Source: Methylococcaceae bacterium NSM2-1
GTDB taxonomy: Bacteria; Pseudomonadota; Gammaproteobacteria; Methylococcales; Methylomonadaceae
Direction: 5' to 3'
DNA: 11,739 bases
Assembly: GCA_002256705.1 (NCBI GenBank)
Contig: NQJI01000053.1
Span: forward strand, 1 to 11,739
This document shows, in pieces, positions 1-6,893 of the stretch; the stretch's first letter is position 1; each line of letters starts with the position of its first letter. Below the pieces are notes generated by a model. It did no database searches. It had not been told where the DNA came from and was given only the letters and a program-made list of their open reading frames with translations. The position numbers and the translations under genes were made by a program.

Positions 1-283
1 TAAGAGCCACCTTTTTATGGACGCATCAAATTTTTCAATCTTAATGTCAGGAATATCCAGGGGAAATTTTAATAGCATGACTCTTTTCTTGTTCGTTTTC
101 TGACCTAATTATATGGACAAGAAAGTCGATCTATTTAGTGGCATATAAGTATCACATGTTACCCCACGAAATCGGGAAGAACCAAAATATAGCATATGGG
201 TGTGGTCATCCGACATAAGAATGCTGACTAAGTACTGTAATAAAAACAATTGGTTACAAATTTCAAATGCTTTCTTGCGTAGG

Positions 284-299
284 GGCGAATAAATTCGCC
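284..299. repeat. Palindromic repeat-like sequence (GGCGAAT/ATTCGCC)
   Basis: A perfect 7-bp inverted repeat, GGCGAAT and ATTCGCC, separated by AA and embedded in AGGGGCGAATAAATTCGCCT. There is no T-run on either strand, so it is not a canonical terminator. It resembles short palindromes scattered in many proteobacterial genomes; that resemblance is from memory. Confidence 0.5.
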
Positions 300-332
300 T
301 GTACAACCATAGGTATCACACAATGCGCAGTA

Positions 333-348
333 TGCCGGAATGACGGCA
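333..348. repeat. Short inverted repeat TGCCG-N6-CGGCA
   Basis: TGCCGGAATGACGGCA forms a 5-bp stem with a 6-nt loop. The CGTCATTCCGGCA wording on the minus strand is typical of dispersed intergenic repeats in proteobacteria. Family membership is inferred and unconfirmed. Confidence 0.3.
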
Positions 349-400
349 ATACGATTTGTGTAGATACGGCCCTTTGAGAGGTGGATTTGTACTATGCTCT

Positions 401-1426
401 TTAGCCTGTATTGGCCATAATCTGTGACGATGCAAACATTAGACAAATAGCCAGTAATGATTCCCACGCATCACCTTGCTGTTGTCCCTTGATCTGCCTG
501 TCCGCCTTGGCACTCAACACCAGTATGCTATTTAAGTCATCAGCGCTAAGCCTGTTCAGTGCGTTACTGACCAGTTGCTTACGTTTATCCCAGATTTGGT
601 TGTTTTTGAATACAACTTCCCTATTTTGTCCTTGAGAGAGTGCCAGTTTAATTTTGATTAATACCCTGGCTTCGCGTGTCAAAGCCCACAACACAATGGG
701 GGCGGCTATTCCTTCCGCCCGCAAGCCTGATAATACCTTGAAGATACGGTTTACATTACTGGACAATACGCTATCCATAAGCTTGAATACGTCGTATCTG
801 GAGCTATCGGCCACGACATCAAAAATCTGCTGATTACTGAGGTTCCCGGTTCCGTAAAGAACGTAAAGTTTTTCTATTTCCTGGGCGGCAGCTAGCAGAT
901 TCCCTTCAATCCTGGATGCCAATATCCGCAAACCGTCTGTTTCAGCGTTTAAACCACGCTGCAGCATCCTTTGTTGCAACCACCGGATTAAATCTTGCCC
1001 TTCCAAGGGCCAAACCTGAATAACAACGCCTTTCTTTTCCAATGCTTCCAGCCAACGGGTTTTAAATGCGCCGCTGGCTACCTTCCCCGCCGTAATGAGT
1101 AACAGGGTATCGTCCGGCAAGCGATCACAATAAGCGATCAGGGCCTTAGCGCCCTCTGTTCCGGGTGTGCCCGAAGGCAATCTTAAATCAATAATTTTTT
1201 TATCGGCAAAAATGGATAAGGAATCCGCCGAAAATGCTAACTGATTCCATTCAAATCCTGTTTCCGCTGAAATAATTTCACGGCTTTCAAAGCCCGCTTT
1301 TTTTGCCGCTTGTCTAACCGCATCGGCCATTTCGCCTAGCTGTAATGGCTCATCACCAGTGATAAAATACACCGGCATCAAGCCTTTTTGTAGAGCCGCG
1401 CTTAACTGCTCAGGCTTGATGCGCAT
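401..1426 (-). CDS. holA: DNA polymerase III delta subunit (HolA)
   Basis: This is the delta subunit of the DNA polymerase III clamp loader. In the gamma/tau-delta-delta' complex it opens the beta sliding clamp so that it can be placed on primed DNA. The predicted protein has 341 residues, close to the roughly 343 of E. coli HolA. The N-terminal segment with PVYFITGDEPLQL matches the family's first domain, followed by a low-conservation middle and an alpha-helical collar-like C-terminus. An upstream in-frame ATG at 1462 would add 12 residues but lies inside lptE. The ATG at 1426 begins MRIKPEQL, the expected HolA start. It follows the lptE stop codon by a single base (TAA-c-ATG), so translational coupling is likely. 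It is the last gene of the leuS-lptE-holA unit. Confidence 0.95.
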   Translation of the reverse strand: MRIKPEQLSAALQKGLMPVYFITGDEPLQLGEMADAVRQAAKKAGFESREIISAETGFEWNQLAFSADSLSIFADKKIIDLRLPSGTPGTEGAKALIAYCDRLPDDTLLLITAGKVASGAFKTRWLEALEKKGVVIQVWPLEGQDLIRWLQQRMLQRGLNAETDGLRILASRIEGNLLAAAQEIEKLYVLYGTGNLSNQQIFDVVADSSRYDVFKLMDSVLSSNVNRIFKVLSGLRAEGIAAPIVLWALTREARVLIKIKLALSQGQNREVVFKNNQIWDKRKQLVSNALNRLSADDLNSILVLSAKADRQIKGQQQGDAWESLLAICLMFASSQIMANTG

Positions 1427-1427
1427 G

Positions 1428-1925
1428 TTATTTAGGGTTCGCTTCCAATGCAACCCTGGCACGATTCACTATCGTACGTACAGCTTGCTGATACATTTCG
1501 TTACGTATGATTGTTTCTTCGTTATCTTTAGCGATAACAGCCAGCTGATCATTATAATATTCACGTTTAATCTCGATAGGCTGCCGCGCCGATAACACCT
1601 TATTTTTGGCATCAACCAATTCATAATCAAAACGATAGGACAGTTCAAAATCGTTAGCTGTACCCCCGGAACCCAGCGACAAAACGCGACGCTGGTTGTC
1701 TTCGTTAAATATTTTGACAATGATACCCGCAGTCTCAGGAGAGCTTGCAAGAGCCACAGAAGATATATCCATCGCCCTCTTGAATTGTTCGCGCAGCTCT
1801 GCTGATCCGCCATCTAAATAAACATTTTTCATGCCTGCGGGCAGTTCTAAAGCCCCCCGCAGATGATAGCCACAGGCACTTGATAATAACGCCATAATCA
1901 AAATAACCGATTTTTTTATTAACAC
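1428..1925 (-). CDS. lptE: LPS-assembly lipoprotein LptE
   Basis: LptE is an outer-membrane lipoprotein that plugs the LptD barrel and helps insert lipopolysaccharide into the outer leaflet. The 165-residue product has a lipoprotein signal peptide: a basic start (MLIKK), a hydrophobic stretch and a Cys at residue 18 followed by GYHLRG, the hallmark of the LptE/RlpB family. The lipobox, L-S-S-A-C, is slightly atypical. The start codon is GTG: a GGAG ribosome-binding site lies 6 nt upstream and an in-frame TAG lies two codons upstream, so no longer start is possible. It is shorter than the 193 residues of E. coli LptE, but the C-terminal part looks complete. It sits between leuS and holA as in E. 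coli (rlpB). Confidence 0.93.
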   Translation of the reverse strand: MLIKKSVILIMALLSSACGYHLRGALELPAGMKNVYLDGGSAELREQFKRAMDISSVALASSPETAGIIVKIFNEDNQRRVLSLGSGGTANDFELSYRFDYELVDAKNKVLSARQPIEIKREYYNDQLAVIAKDNEETIIRNEMYQQAVRTIVNRARVALEANPK

Positions 1926-1954
1926 ACACTACTCCATTAAAGCAGTCGATTGTG

Positions 1955-1973
1955 AGGGCGACAAAGTCGCCCT
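1955..1973. repeat. Perfect palindrome between leuS and lptE
   Basis: AGGGCGAC and GTCGCCCT form an 8-bp stem around AAA in the 58-nt gap between the leuS stop and the lptE GTG. Neither strand has a following T-run, so it is not a canonical intrinsic terminator. As RNA it could stabilise the leuS 3' end or reduce read-through. Its GGGCGA...TCGCCC core resembles the palindrome at 284-299, which suggests a dispersed repeat. Confidence 0.5.
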
Positions 1974-1983
1974 TCCAAACAAC

Positions 1984-4446
1984 TTAAACAACAATATTGA
2001 CCAGTTTTTTAGGCACAACTATCACTTTTCTAATTGGCTTTCCTTCAATAAACCGCAACGCATGTTCATCATTCAATGCCATTGCTTCCACTTCGTCAGA
2101 TGATGCTGTTGCCGAAACAAAAATTTTACTGCGCAATTTACCGTTGACTTGTATCACCAGCTCTATTGAATCCTGCTCTAAAGCAGTTAAATCAACTCCA
2201 GGCCATGATTCGCTAATTACAGCTTGATCATGTCCTAAATCCAGCCACAGTTGATGGCAAATATGCGGCACTATCGGCGCCAGCATCAATACAATCGCTT
2301 CCAGAGCTTCCTGACGTATGGCTTTGCCATTATCGGAATCATCGCTGAATTTGGATAAAGTATTGACCAGTTCCATGTTTGCGGCGATCGCAGTATTGAA
2401 GATAGTGCGTACCCCCATATCATGACTGACTTTCTGGATGGTTTGATGTACCTGGCGGCGAACGGTTTGCTGTTCTTCTGTCAATGAAGCCTTATCAAGC
2501 AATTGTGTAGAACCGCCCGCCTCAATATGCAAATACGTCTGTTTCCAGAGTCTTTTCAGGAATCTGAACGCGCCTTCAACACCACTATCAGACCATTCCA
2601 GGGATTGCTCGGGAGGGGCTGCAAACATGATAAACAAGCGCACGGTATCGGCACCGTACTGGTCTATCAAACCTTGCGGGTCAACTGTGTTGCCCTTGGA
2701 TTTGGACATTTTGCTGCCGTCTTTTAACACCATGCCTTGCGTCAATAACTTATTGAAGGGCTCGTCACAGACCAGCAAGCCTTCATCGCGCAACAATTTG
2801 GTATAAAATCGCGCGTATAACAAGTGCAAAATCGCATGTTCAATACCGCCGATATAATGATCCACCGGCAACCAGTATTTGGCGCCGTCATCCAGCATAG
2901 AATCCCCCCTGCTTCCCTTTTGCAAAGGGGGCGACTTTTCGCTTCCCCCTTTAACAAAGGGGGGCTGAGGGGGCTTTTGACAGGTAAAGCGGGCAAAATA
3001 CCAGGACGATTCCATAAAGGTATCAAAGGTATCGGTTTCTCGTCTGGCGGCTTTACCACAAGACGGACATGCAACATGAGAAAAAGTCGGATGCGCAACT
3101 AACGGCGATTGTGAGCCATCCAGCACTACGTCTCTGGGCAAAGTAACGGGTAAATCCTGTTCCGGCACGGGTACCGTGCCGCAATCGGCGCAATAAATAA
3201 CGGGAATCGGCGCACCCCAATAACGCTGACGGGAAACGCCCCAGTCACGCAGGCGGAAATTGACTTTGCGCACTCCCTTTTGCTCTTTTTCCAAGGCTTC
3301 CGAGATGGCTATAAACGCTTGTTCAGACGTTAAGCCGTCAAATTGTCCTGAATTTTTTAATACACCTTTTACGGTGTAAGCCTGCTGAGAACAATCATCG
3401 GCAATTGCTCCCTGCATTGCTCTCGGCAACTGCTCCATGCGTTGCTCTACCTCCCCCATCCTTGGGGTCGTACCTCCTGCATCCATGCAGTCGTCATTTT
3501 CTCCGCCTTTGGCAAATATCACCTGCTTGATGGCAATGCCGTATTTTTTCGCAAACTCAAAATCACGTTGATCGTGGGCAGGAACGGACATCACAGCGCC
3601 CGTGCCGTAACCCATCAACACGAAATTGGCTATCCAGACAGGAATTTGCTCGCCAGTAATCGGATGTAAGGCTTTAATGCCGGAATCAATGCCGCGTTTT
3701 TCCATGGTTTCCATGGCCGCTTCTGAAGTCTCCATCATCTTGCATTCATCTATGAACGCGCTAATGTCAGTATTGCTTTCGGCAGCTTTTAAAGCCAGCG
3801 GATGTTCAGCGGCAACGGCCAGATAATCCAGTGAGGCGAGTAATTCATCCGCATAATCGGTAATTTTTAAAAACCACTGCGCGATTTCCTTGCGCTCGAC
3901 TTTACTGTCACAACGCCAGCAACAGCCATCAATGACCTGCTCATTAGCCAAAACAGTCATGTCATTGGGGCACCAGTTGACCGGTGCAGTTTTTTTATAA
4001 ACCAGACCCTTAGCCAGCAATTTGAGGAAAAACCATTGCTCCCACTTGTAATAATCGGGGTCACAGGTCGCTAATTCTCTGTTCCAATCATAACCAAACC
4101 CCAAACGTTTGAGCTGGTCGCGCATATAATCGATGTTTTCATACGTCCAGTCCGCAGGGTGAACGCCGTGTTGCATCGCCGCATTTTCTGCGGGCAATCC
4201 GAAAGCATCCCAGCCCATAGGCTGCAAGACATTTTTTCCCAACATGCGTTGATAACGGCTGATAACATCGCCAATGGTGTAATTGCGCACATGACCCATG
4301 TGCAATTTACCACTGGGATAGGGAAACATGGATAAGCAGTAATACTTAGTCTGAGTAGAAGATTCTGATACATTAAATACCCCAGAGGCTTCCCAGGCGG
4401 CTTGTACGTCTTGCTCAATAGCGAGCGGTTGATAATTTTCTTGCAT
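1984..4446 (-). CDS. leuS: Leucyl-tRNA synthetase with altered editing domain
   Basis: Class I leucyl-tRNA synthetase, which charges tRNA-Leu in the cytoplasm. The 820-residue protein starts [12 protein letters not shown], matching the E. coli start (MQEQY). The HIGH motif is HMGH at 49-52, KMSKS is at 579-583, and zinc-type Cys pairs lie near 419-422 and 460-463. The CP1 editing domain keeps the conserved Asp in VPAHDQRD (D292). After ELLASLD (207) the sequence jumps to [10 protein letters not shown]: about 50 residues usual in the family, including WIGRS and TTRPDT, are absent, with the frame kept. About 31 residues near 320-350 and 25-26 residues at 491-516 are extra and look repeat-derived. 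The short [13 protein letters not shown] linker fits LeuRS forms lacking the E. coli leucine-specific insert. Catalysis looks possible; editing is probably impaired. The deletion is judged by remembered comparison with E. coli LeuRS. Confidence 0.93.
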   Translation of the reverse strand: MQENYQPLAIEQDVQAAWEASGVFNVSESSTQTKYYCLSMFPYPSGKLHMGHVRNYTIGDVISRYQRMLGKNVLQPMGWDAFGLPAENAAMQHGVHPADWTYENIDYMRDQLKRLGFGYDWNRELATCDPDYYKWEQWFFLKLLAKGLVYKKTAPVNWCPNDMTVLANEQVIDGCCWRCDSKVERKEIAQWFLKITDYADELLASLDYLAVAAEHPLALKAAESNTDISAFIDECKMMETSEAAMETMEKRGIDSGIKALHPITGEQIPVWIANFVLMGYGTGAVMSVPAHDQRDFEFAKKYGIAIKQVIFAKGGENDDCMDAGGTTPRMGEVEQRMEQLPRAMQGAIADDCSQQAYTVKGVLKNSGQFDGLTSEQAFIAISEALEKEQKGVRKVNFRLRDWGVSRQRYWGAPIPVIYCADCGTVPVPEQDLPVTLPRDVVLDGSQSPLVAHPTFSHVACPSCGKAARRETDTFDTFMESSWYFARFTCQKPPQPPFVKGGSEKSPPLQKGSRGDSMLDDGAKYWLPVDHYIGGIEHAILHLLYARFYTKLLRDEGLLVCDEPFNKLLTQGMVLKDGSKMSKSKGNTVDPQGLIDQYGADTVRLFIMFAAPPEQSLEWSDSGVEGAFRFLKRLWKQTYLHIEAGGSTQLLDKASLTEEQQTVRRQVHQTIQKVSHDMGVRTIFNTAIAANMELVNTLSKFSDDSDNGKAIRQEALEAIVLMLAPIVPHICHQLWLDLGHDQAVISESWPGVDLTALEQDSIELVIQVNGKLRSKIFVSATASSDEVEAMALNDEHALRFIEGKPIRKVIVVPKKLVNIVV
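2899..2976 (-). repeat. Double-hairpin repeat inserted in frame within leuS
   Basis: This C/G-rich segment encodes residues 491-516 of LeuRS ([11 protein letters not shown]...SPPLQKG...). It contains two inverted repeats: CCCCCTTT-AAC-AAAGGGGG at 2945-2963 and CCCTTT-TGC-AAAGGG at 2915-2929. The family normally passes from the SSWY(F/Y)AR(F/Y)TC segment directly to MLD..., so the segment interrupts a conserved region. CCCCCTTT/AAAGGGGG double palindromes are known as dispersed repeats in various bacteria. Read as protein, they give PPLxKGG-like peptides. The 78-bp length preserves the frame. Exact borders are approximate. Confidence 0.75.
3397..3489 (-). repeat. Probable second repeat-derived insertion in the leuS CP1 domain
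   Basis: About 31 codons (residues 320-350) sit between [10 protein letters not shown] and [12 protein letters not shown], where E. coli LeuRS has only a short loop. The segment carries a palindrome, CTGCAT-CC-ATGCAG (3477-3490), and an imperfect direct repeat, TCGGCAATTGCTCC (3398-3411) and TCGGCAACTGCTCC (3423-3436), differing at one base. The encoded peptide is Met/Gln/Glu-rich and unlike its surroundings. This supports an inserted repeat unit; its family is not identified and its borders are approximate. Confidence 0.5.
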
Positions 4447-4476
4447 CCTTCTCGTCTTTTACCGGTCAAAAGCGTT

Positions 4477-4505
4477 AGAATACCCCACAGTTGCTTAAAT
4501 CTAAA
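4477..4505 (-). promoter_or_regulatory. Candidate leuS promoter
   Basis: On the minus strand TTTAGA (4505-4500), a 17-nt spacer and TATTCT (4482-4477) give a moderate sigma70-like match in the 83-nt divergent gap between leuS and the ybeL-like gene. Transcription would start about 25 nt before the leuS ATG. GAGAAGG lies directly against the ATG and is a poor-distance ribosome-binding site, but the start is fixed by family similarity. Confidence 0.35.
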
Positions 4506-4529
4506 GCGTCATTTTTCAGGAGTTGAACC

Positions 4530-5015
4530 ATGAACAAAAATAAACTTATCGCCGCCTATTCAGAATTTATGAAGCATCTCCATGAAACCATGGAGGACAC
4601 GCTACATACTTTTGCTGAGGCACTGGAAATTTCAAAAGAAAAAACCGGTAAAAGTAGCGACTTGACTGACGATGAACTTAACAAGCTTTCAGGTTATATC
4701 AAACGCGATATTGAACATGCTGCCCATGGCTTGTCCGACAAGGAAGATAAAGATTCGCTCTCCGAGTGGTTTAAATTTGATATTGAGCTGATTGAGAATT
4801 TTACACTGGATGCTTTTTTAAGTGTTGCCGACAAAACACGTATTGAACTGGCAAAGCTGGAACAGTTGGCTGAAGCGCATACCTATCATAGCGGCGATAT
4901 TACCGTACCCGGAACGTTTATTTGTGACAAATGCGGTAAGGAAATTGCGTTTAAAACAACCAGTGAAATCCCCGAATGTCCAGCGTGCCATGCCAAAACC
5001 TTTATACGCATTTGA
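4530..5015 (+). CDS. ybeL: YbeL-like zinc-ribbon protein (DUF1451)
   Basis: A 161-residue soluble protein with no signal peptide or membrane segment. Residues 1-115 are charged and predicted helical, with a possible coiled-coil character. The C-terminus is a zinc ribbon with C132-x2-C135 and C150-x2-C153, followed by the short end KTFIRI. This layout and the leuS-divergent location match E. coli YbeL (DUF1451 family), whose function is not established. The start has an AGGAG ribosome-binding site 8 nt upstream (caggagttgaaccATG). Its TGA stop overlaps the -35 element of the next gene's promoter. Family assignment is from motif pattern and synteny. Confidence 0.88.
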   Translation: MNKNKLIAAYSEFMKHLHETMEDTLHTFAEALEISKEKTGKSSDLTDDELNKLSGYIKRDIEHAAHGLSDKEDKDSLSEWFKFDIELIENFTLDAFLSVADKTRIELAKLEQLAEAHTYHSGDITVPGTFICDKCGKEIAFKTTSEIPECPACHAKTFIRI

Positions 5016-5039
5016 TATTACCGGTCCAGGGCTTATAAT
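5012..5039 (+). promoter_or_regulatory. Strong sigma70-like promoter for parA
   Basis: TTGATA (5012-5017), a 16-nt spacer and a consensus TATAAT (5034-5039). The -35 box overlaps the TGA stop of the ybeL-like gene. Transcription would begin near 5046, giving a leader of about 30 nt to the parA ATG. The ATPase can therefore be transcribed independently of the upstream gene. Confidence 0.65.
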
Positions 5040-5074
5040 GTTTTATTTATCTATTTGATTTCACGGGGAATAAC

Positions 5075-5854
5075 ATGCGCAGAGTCATCTTCAATCAGAA
5101 AGGCGGTGTCGGTAAATCAACGATTACCTGTAATTTAGCTGCCATCAGTGCCATTGAGGGCAAGCGCACCTTGGTCATTGATCTGGATATTCAGGGTAAT
5201 TCCACGCAATACCTGCTGGGTCATAAAGTCAGCGAGAGTGATAAGACCATTGCTCTTTTCTTTAAAGATTGTTTGAGCCTTTCCCTGTTCGGAAGCGGCA
5301 ACAACTCGGGACTTGATGCTGTTATCCATGAAACACCTTTTCCTAACCTGTTTGTTATTCCGTCACATCCCGACCTTGAACCCTTGCAAGGCCGTTTGGA
5401 ATCGCGTTTTAAAATTTTCAAATTAAAAGAAGCGCTGGAAAAATTGGAGGGTTTTGACGCTATCTATATGGATACACCGCCGATCCTCAACTTCTATAGT
5501 CAATCAGCATTAATCGCCGCCGAAAAATGTTTAATTCCTTTTGATTGCGACACTTTTGCCAGGGAAGCGTTATATACATTGATGCAGGCCGTAACAGAAG
5601 TCAAAGCAGATCATAATCAAAACCTGCAGATTGAAGGCATTATCGTTAATCAATTCCAAAAACAGGCCAATTTACCCCGCCAGTTAGTTGATGAACTTAT
5701 CGCCGAAGGGCTTCCTGTACTTGCCGCAATGATTTCACCCTCAATTAAAGTAAGAGAATCTCACACGGTATCGCAGCCGTTAGTGCATTATGTTCCCAAC
5801 CATAAACTGAGTGACGAATACCGGGCGTTATATGCCGAGATTCATAATGATTAA
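5075..5854 (+). CDS. ParA/MinD-type ATPase (orphan ParA)
   Basis: A 259-residue P-loop ATPase of the ParA/Soj family. The deviant Walker A motif is KGGVGKST at 9-16, with signature lysine K9 and catalytic-site K14. Walker A' is VIDLDIQGNST at 34-44 with D36 and D38, and Walker B is YMDTPP at 131-136. Such ATPases form ATP-dependent dimers that bind DNA or membranes and position plasmids, chromosomes or protein clusters. The N-terminal DNA-binding extension of type Ia plasmid ParA is absent, so it is the short Soj-like type. No parB-like gene or obvious parS array is adjacent, so its cargo is unknown. The start has a purine-rich GGGGAA 6 nt upstream and places Walker A at the usual position. 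Confidence 0.9.
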   Translation: MRRVIFNQKGGVGKSTITCNLAAISAIEGKRTLVIDLDIQGNSTQYLLGHKVSESDKTIALFFKDCLSLSLFGSGNNSGLDAVIHETPFPNLFVIPSHPDLEPLQGRLESRFKIFKLKEALEKLEGFDAIYMDTPPILNFYSQSALIAAEKCLIPFDCDTFAREALYTLMQAVTEVKADHNQNLQIEGIIVNQFQKQANLPRQLVDELIAEGLPVLAAMISPSIKVRESHTVSQPLVHYVPNHKLSDEYRALYAEIHND

Positions 5855-5897
5855 GGCGCACGGCTATACAGACTTCATCCGCTTTTTAATGCAGCAC

Positions 5898-5922
5898 AAA
5901 AAAAGGCCGCTGAACAGCGGCC
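5898..5922 (-). terminator. Intrinsic terminator (minus strand)
   Basis: GGCCGCTG-AA-CAGCGGCC (5905-5922) is a perfect 8-bp hairpin. Seven A residues precede it on the plus strand, giving a T-run after the hairpin on the minus strand. It therefore terminates minus-strand transcription, although no intact minus-strand gene lies within 700 bp upstream. The plus strand lacks a T-run after the stem, so it is weak for parA. Confidence 0.75.
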
Positions 5923-6050
5923 ATTGAGTTACAACTTCAGGGTTTAAACTAATTTAATCATGATGATCTTGTAAGGCAGGTGATTTTGATCAAAAAGTCA
6001 GCCATCGTTACTAAACTATTCTGATTGGCTAACTTAATCCCTACTGTCTA

Positions 6051-6248
6051 TTACATCTCAGCGAAACACTTCAAACAGGGGATTACCCTTTTGCGCGCCA
6101 GATTGCTCGAAGTTTGGATTCGTCTAATCAAGCGAACTATGGTTTGTCCATTTTCTCGATTCATACTTTGGGACGACTCATACCAAAAACGCCAGCGGCG
6201 ACAGAGATAGCAACACTTAATTACTAAAGCGGGTAGGTTTTTGTTCAT
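6051..6248 (-). pseudogene. Possible decayed exported-protein gene
   Basis: A good start site is visible: GGGAG about 9 nt before an ATG at 6248, followed by MNKNLPALVIK. The frame then turns into an improbable Cys/Trp/Arg-rich stretch. Shifting by one base just after ATT AAG gives SVAISVAAGVFGMSRPKV and then a stop. Joined, the pieces read like a Sec signal peptide (basic start, hydrophobic Val/Ala/Ile core). The downstream minus-strand terminator at 5898-5922 fits an old transcription unit. No family can be named; the 3' border is only the end of the alternative frame. This is inference from composition. Confidence 0.3.
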
Positions 6249-6624
6249 TAGTGGTTTCTCCCAAGTTAGGCTTGTTGTCAGTGGGCGGAATGAAAAGGCT
6301 CTGTAACAGGCTTTCAACTATAGAAGGTTTTTATGAAAGGGGTTTTACTGTTTGATGAACATTGTGTGACAGCGTTTTAGGAAATAGTGTGTTTCCTTCT
6401 CATAGTCTACCAATTCCATGTGACGGGCAGTATGTTTCATTTTGATCAAAAAGGAGAAATCTCAACTAATCTTCCTTTGTTCGAAATGGCAAAACAGGCA
6501 ACCGCTGTCATACCTCTCAAAACAATGTTTGGTACAATATCATGCCTTTGAAAAGCAAGTTTATCAATCGGCGTGGAAAAGAAACCGGGGATTTTAAGGA
6601 AAACCCTTCGTAGAAATACAAATA

Positions 6625-6795
6625 TTAGATCATCAACTTAAAAAAACTTTTCGGAGCACCACATATCGGGCAAGCCCAGTCATCAGGAATATCAGTCCAG
6701 CGAGTTCCTGGTGCAATTCCGCTGTCAGGATCGCCTTTTTCTTCATCATAAATGTGCTCACATTCCAAACAATGATATTTTTTAAAATCTGACAT
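6625..6795 (-). CDS. Rubredoxin
   Basis: A 56-residue one-iron electron carrier. Four cysteines bind a single Fe: C9-x2-C12 (CLEC) and C42-x2-C45 (CPIC), with the conserved DP(D)SGIAPGT and IPDDW segments between them. Length and spacing are typical of single-domain rubredoxins, which pass electrons to oxygenases, rubredoxin-oxygen oxidoreductases or peroxide-reducing enzymes. A start at 6807 would add four residues, but the ATG at 6795 has a GAGAA ribosome-binding site upstream and gives the usual family length. It lies 98 bp downstream of the Gfo/Idh/MocA gene on the same strand. No partner reductase is in the window, so its redox partner is unknown. Confidence 0.93.
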   Translation of the reverse strand: MSDFKKYHCLECEHIYDEEKGDPDSGIAPGTRWTDIPDDWACPICGAPKSFFKLMI

Positions 6796-6857
6796 GATAT
6801 TTCTCATAAAATAATTATTGGCAGGGTAGATGCTTTTGTATGAAACCCCAGGATATT

Positions 6858-6877
6858 GCCCGATTGGTGATCCGGGC
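6858..6877. repeat. Imperfect hairpin between oxidoreductase and rubredoxin genes
   Basis: GCCCGATTGGTGATCCGGGC can fold with GCCC/GGGC and GAT/ATC pairs and one bulged C; flanking CCAG and CTGG extend the symmetry. There is no T-run on either strand. It may slow read-through from the oxidoreductase gene into the rubredoxin gene, but it is weak as a terminator. Confidence 0.25.
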
Positions 6878-6893
6878 TGGATAAATCAAAATC

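Larger units (their letters stand above)
1..400. other. Gene-poor region downstream of holA
   Basis: No reading frame here has a believable start, ribosome-binding site or recognisable family. A minus-strand frame is open from about position 138 to the window edge without a Met start, and a plus-strand frame is open from position 2 to about 115. Both could be tails or remnants of genes, but neither is recognised. The stretch holds two short palindromes (284-299 and 333-348) that look like dispersed repeats. In E. coli and many relatives holA is followed by nadD. No nadD is visible, so the usual order breaks right after holA. Confidence 0.5.
5855..6624. other. Gene-poor region between parA and rubredoxin
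   Basis: No intact gene is supported. The region holds a minus-strand terminator (5898-5922), a likely decayed minus-strand gene start at 6248, and two copies of a 15-bp palindromic sequence (5983 and 6439). A 39-residue plus-strand frame, 6432-6551, begins MFHFDQKGEIS; it reads like protein but has no convincing ribosome-binding site. Longer frames on both strands around 6025-6317 have unnatural composition (rich in Cys, Arg and Trp) and are not annotated. Confidence 0.5.

Noticed and set aside
228..467. 79-residue minus-strand reading frame
   Set aside because: It runs through the palindromic repeat and overlaps the 3' end of holA in another frame; composition is not protein-like and no ribosome-binding site is visible.
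1955..1973. Intrinsic terminator after leuS
   Set aside because: Strong stem but no T-run on either strand, and lptE follows closely on the same strand.
5983..5997. FNR-type binding site
   Set aside because: TTTTGATCAAAA lacks the four-base spacer of the TTGAT-N4-ATCAA pattern.
6051..6317. 88-residue minus-strand frame as an intact gene
   Set aside because: The first 23 residues lack a good start, the later part is an unnatural Cys/Trp/Arg-rich run, and only a shift of frame gives a signal-peptide-like sequence; treated as a possible pseudogene.
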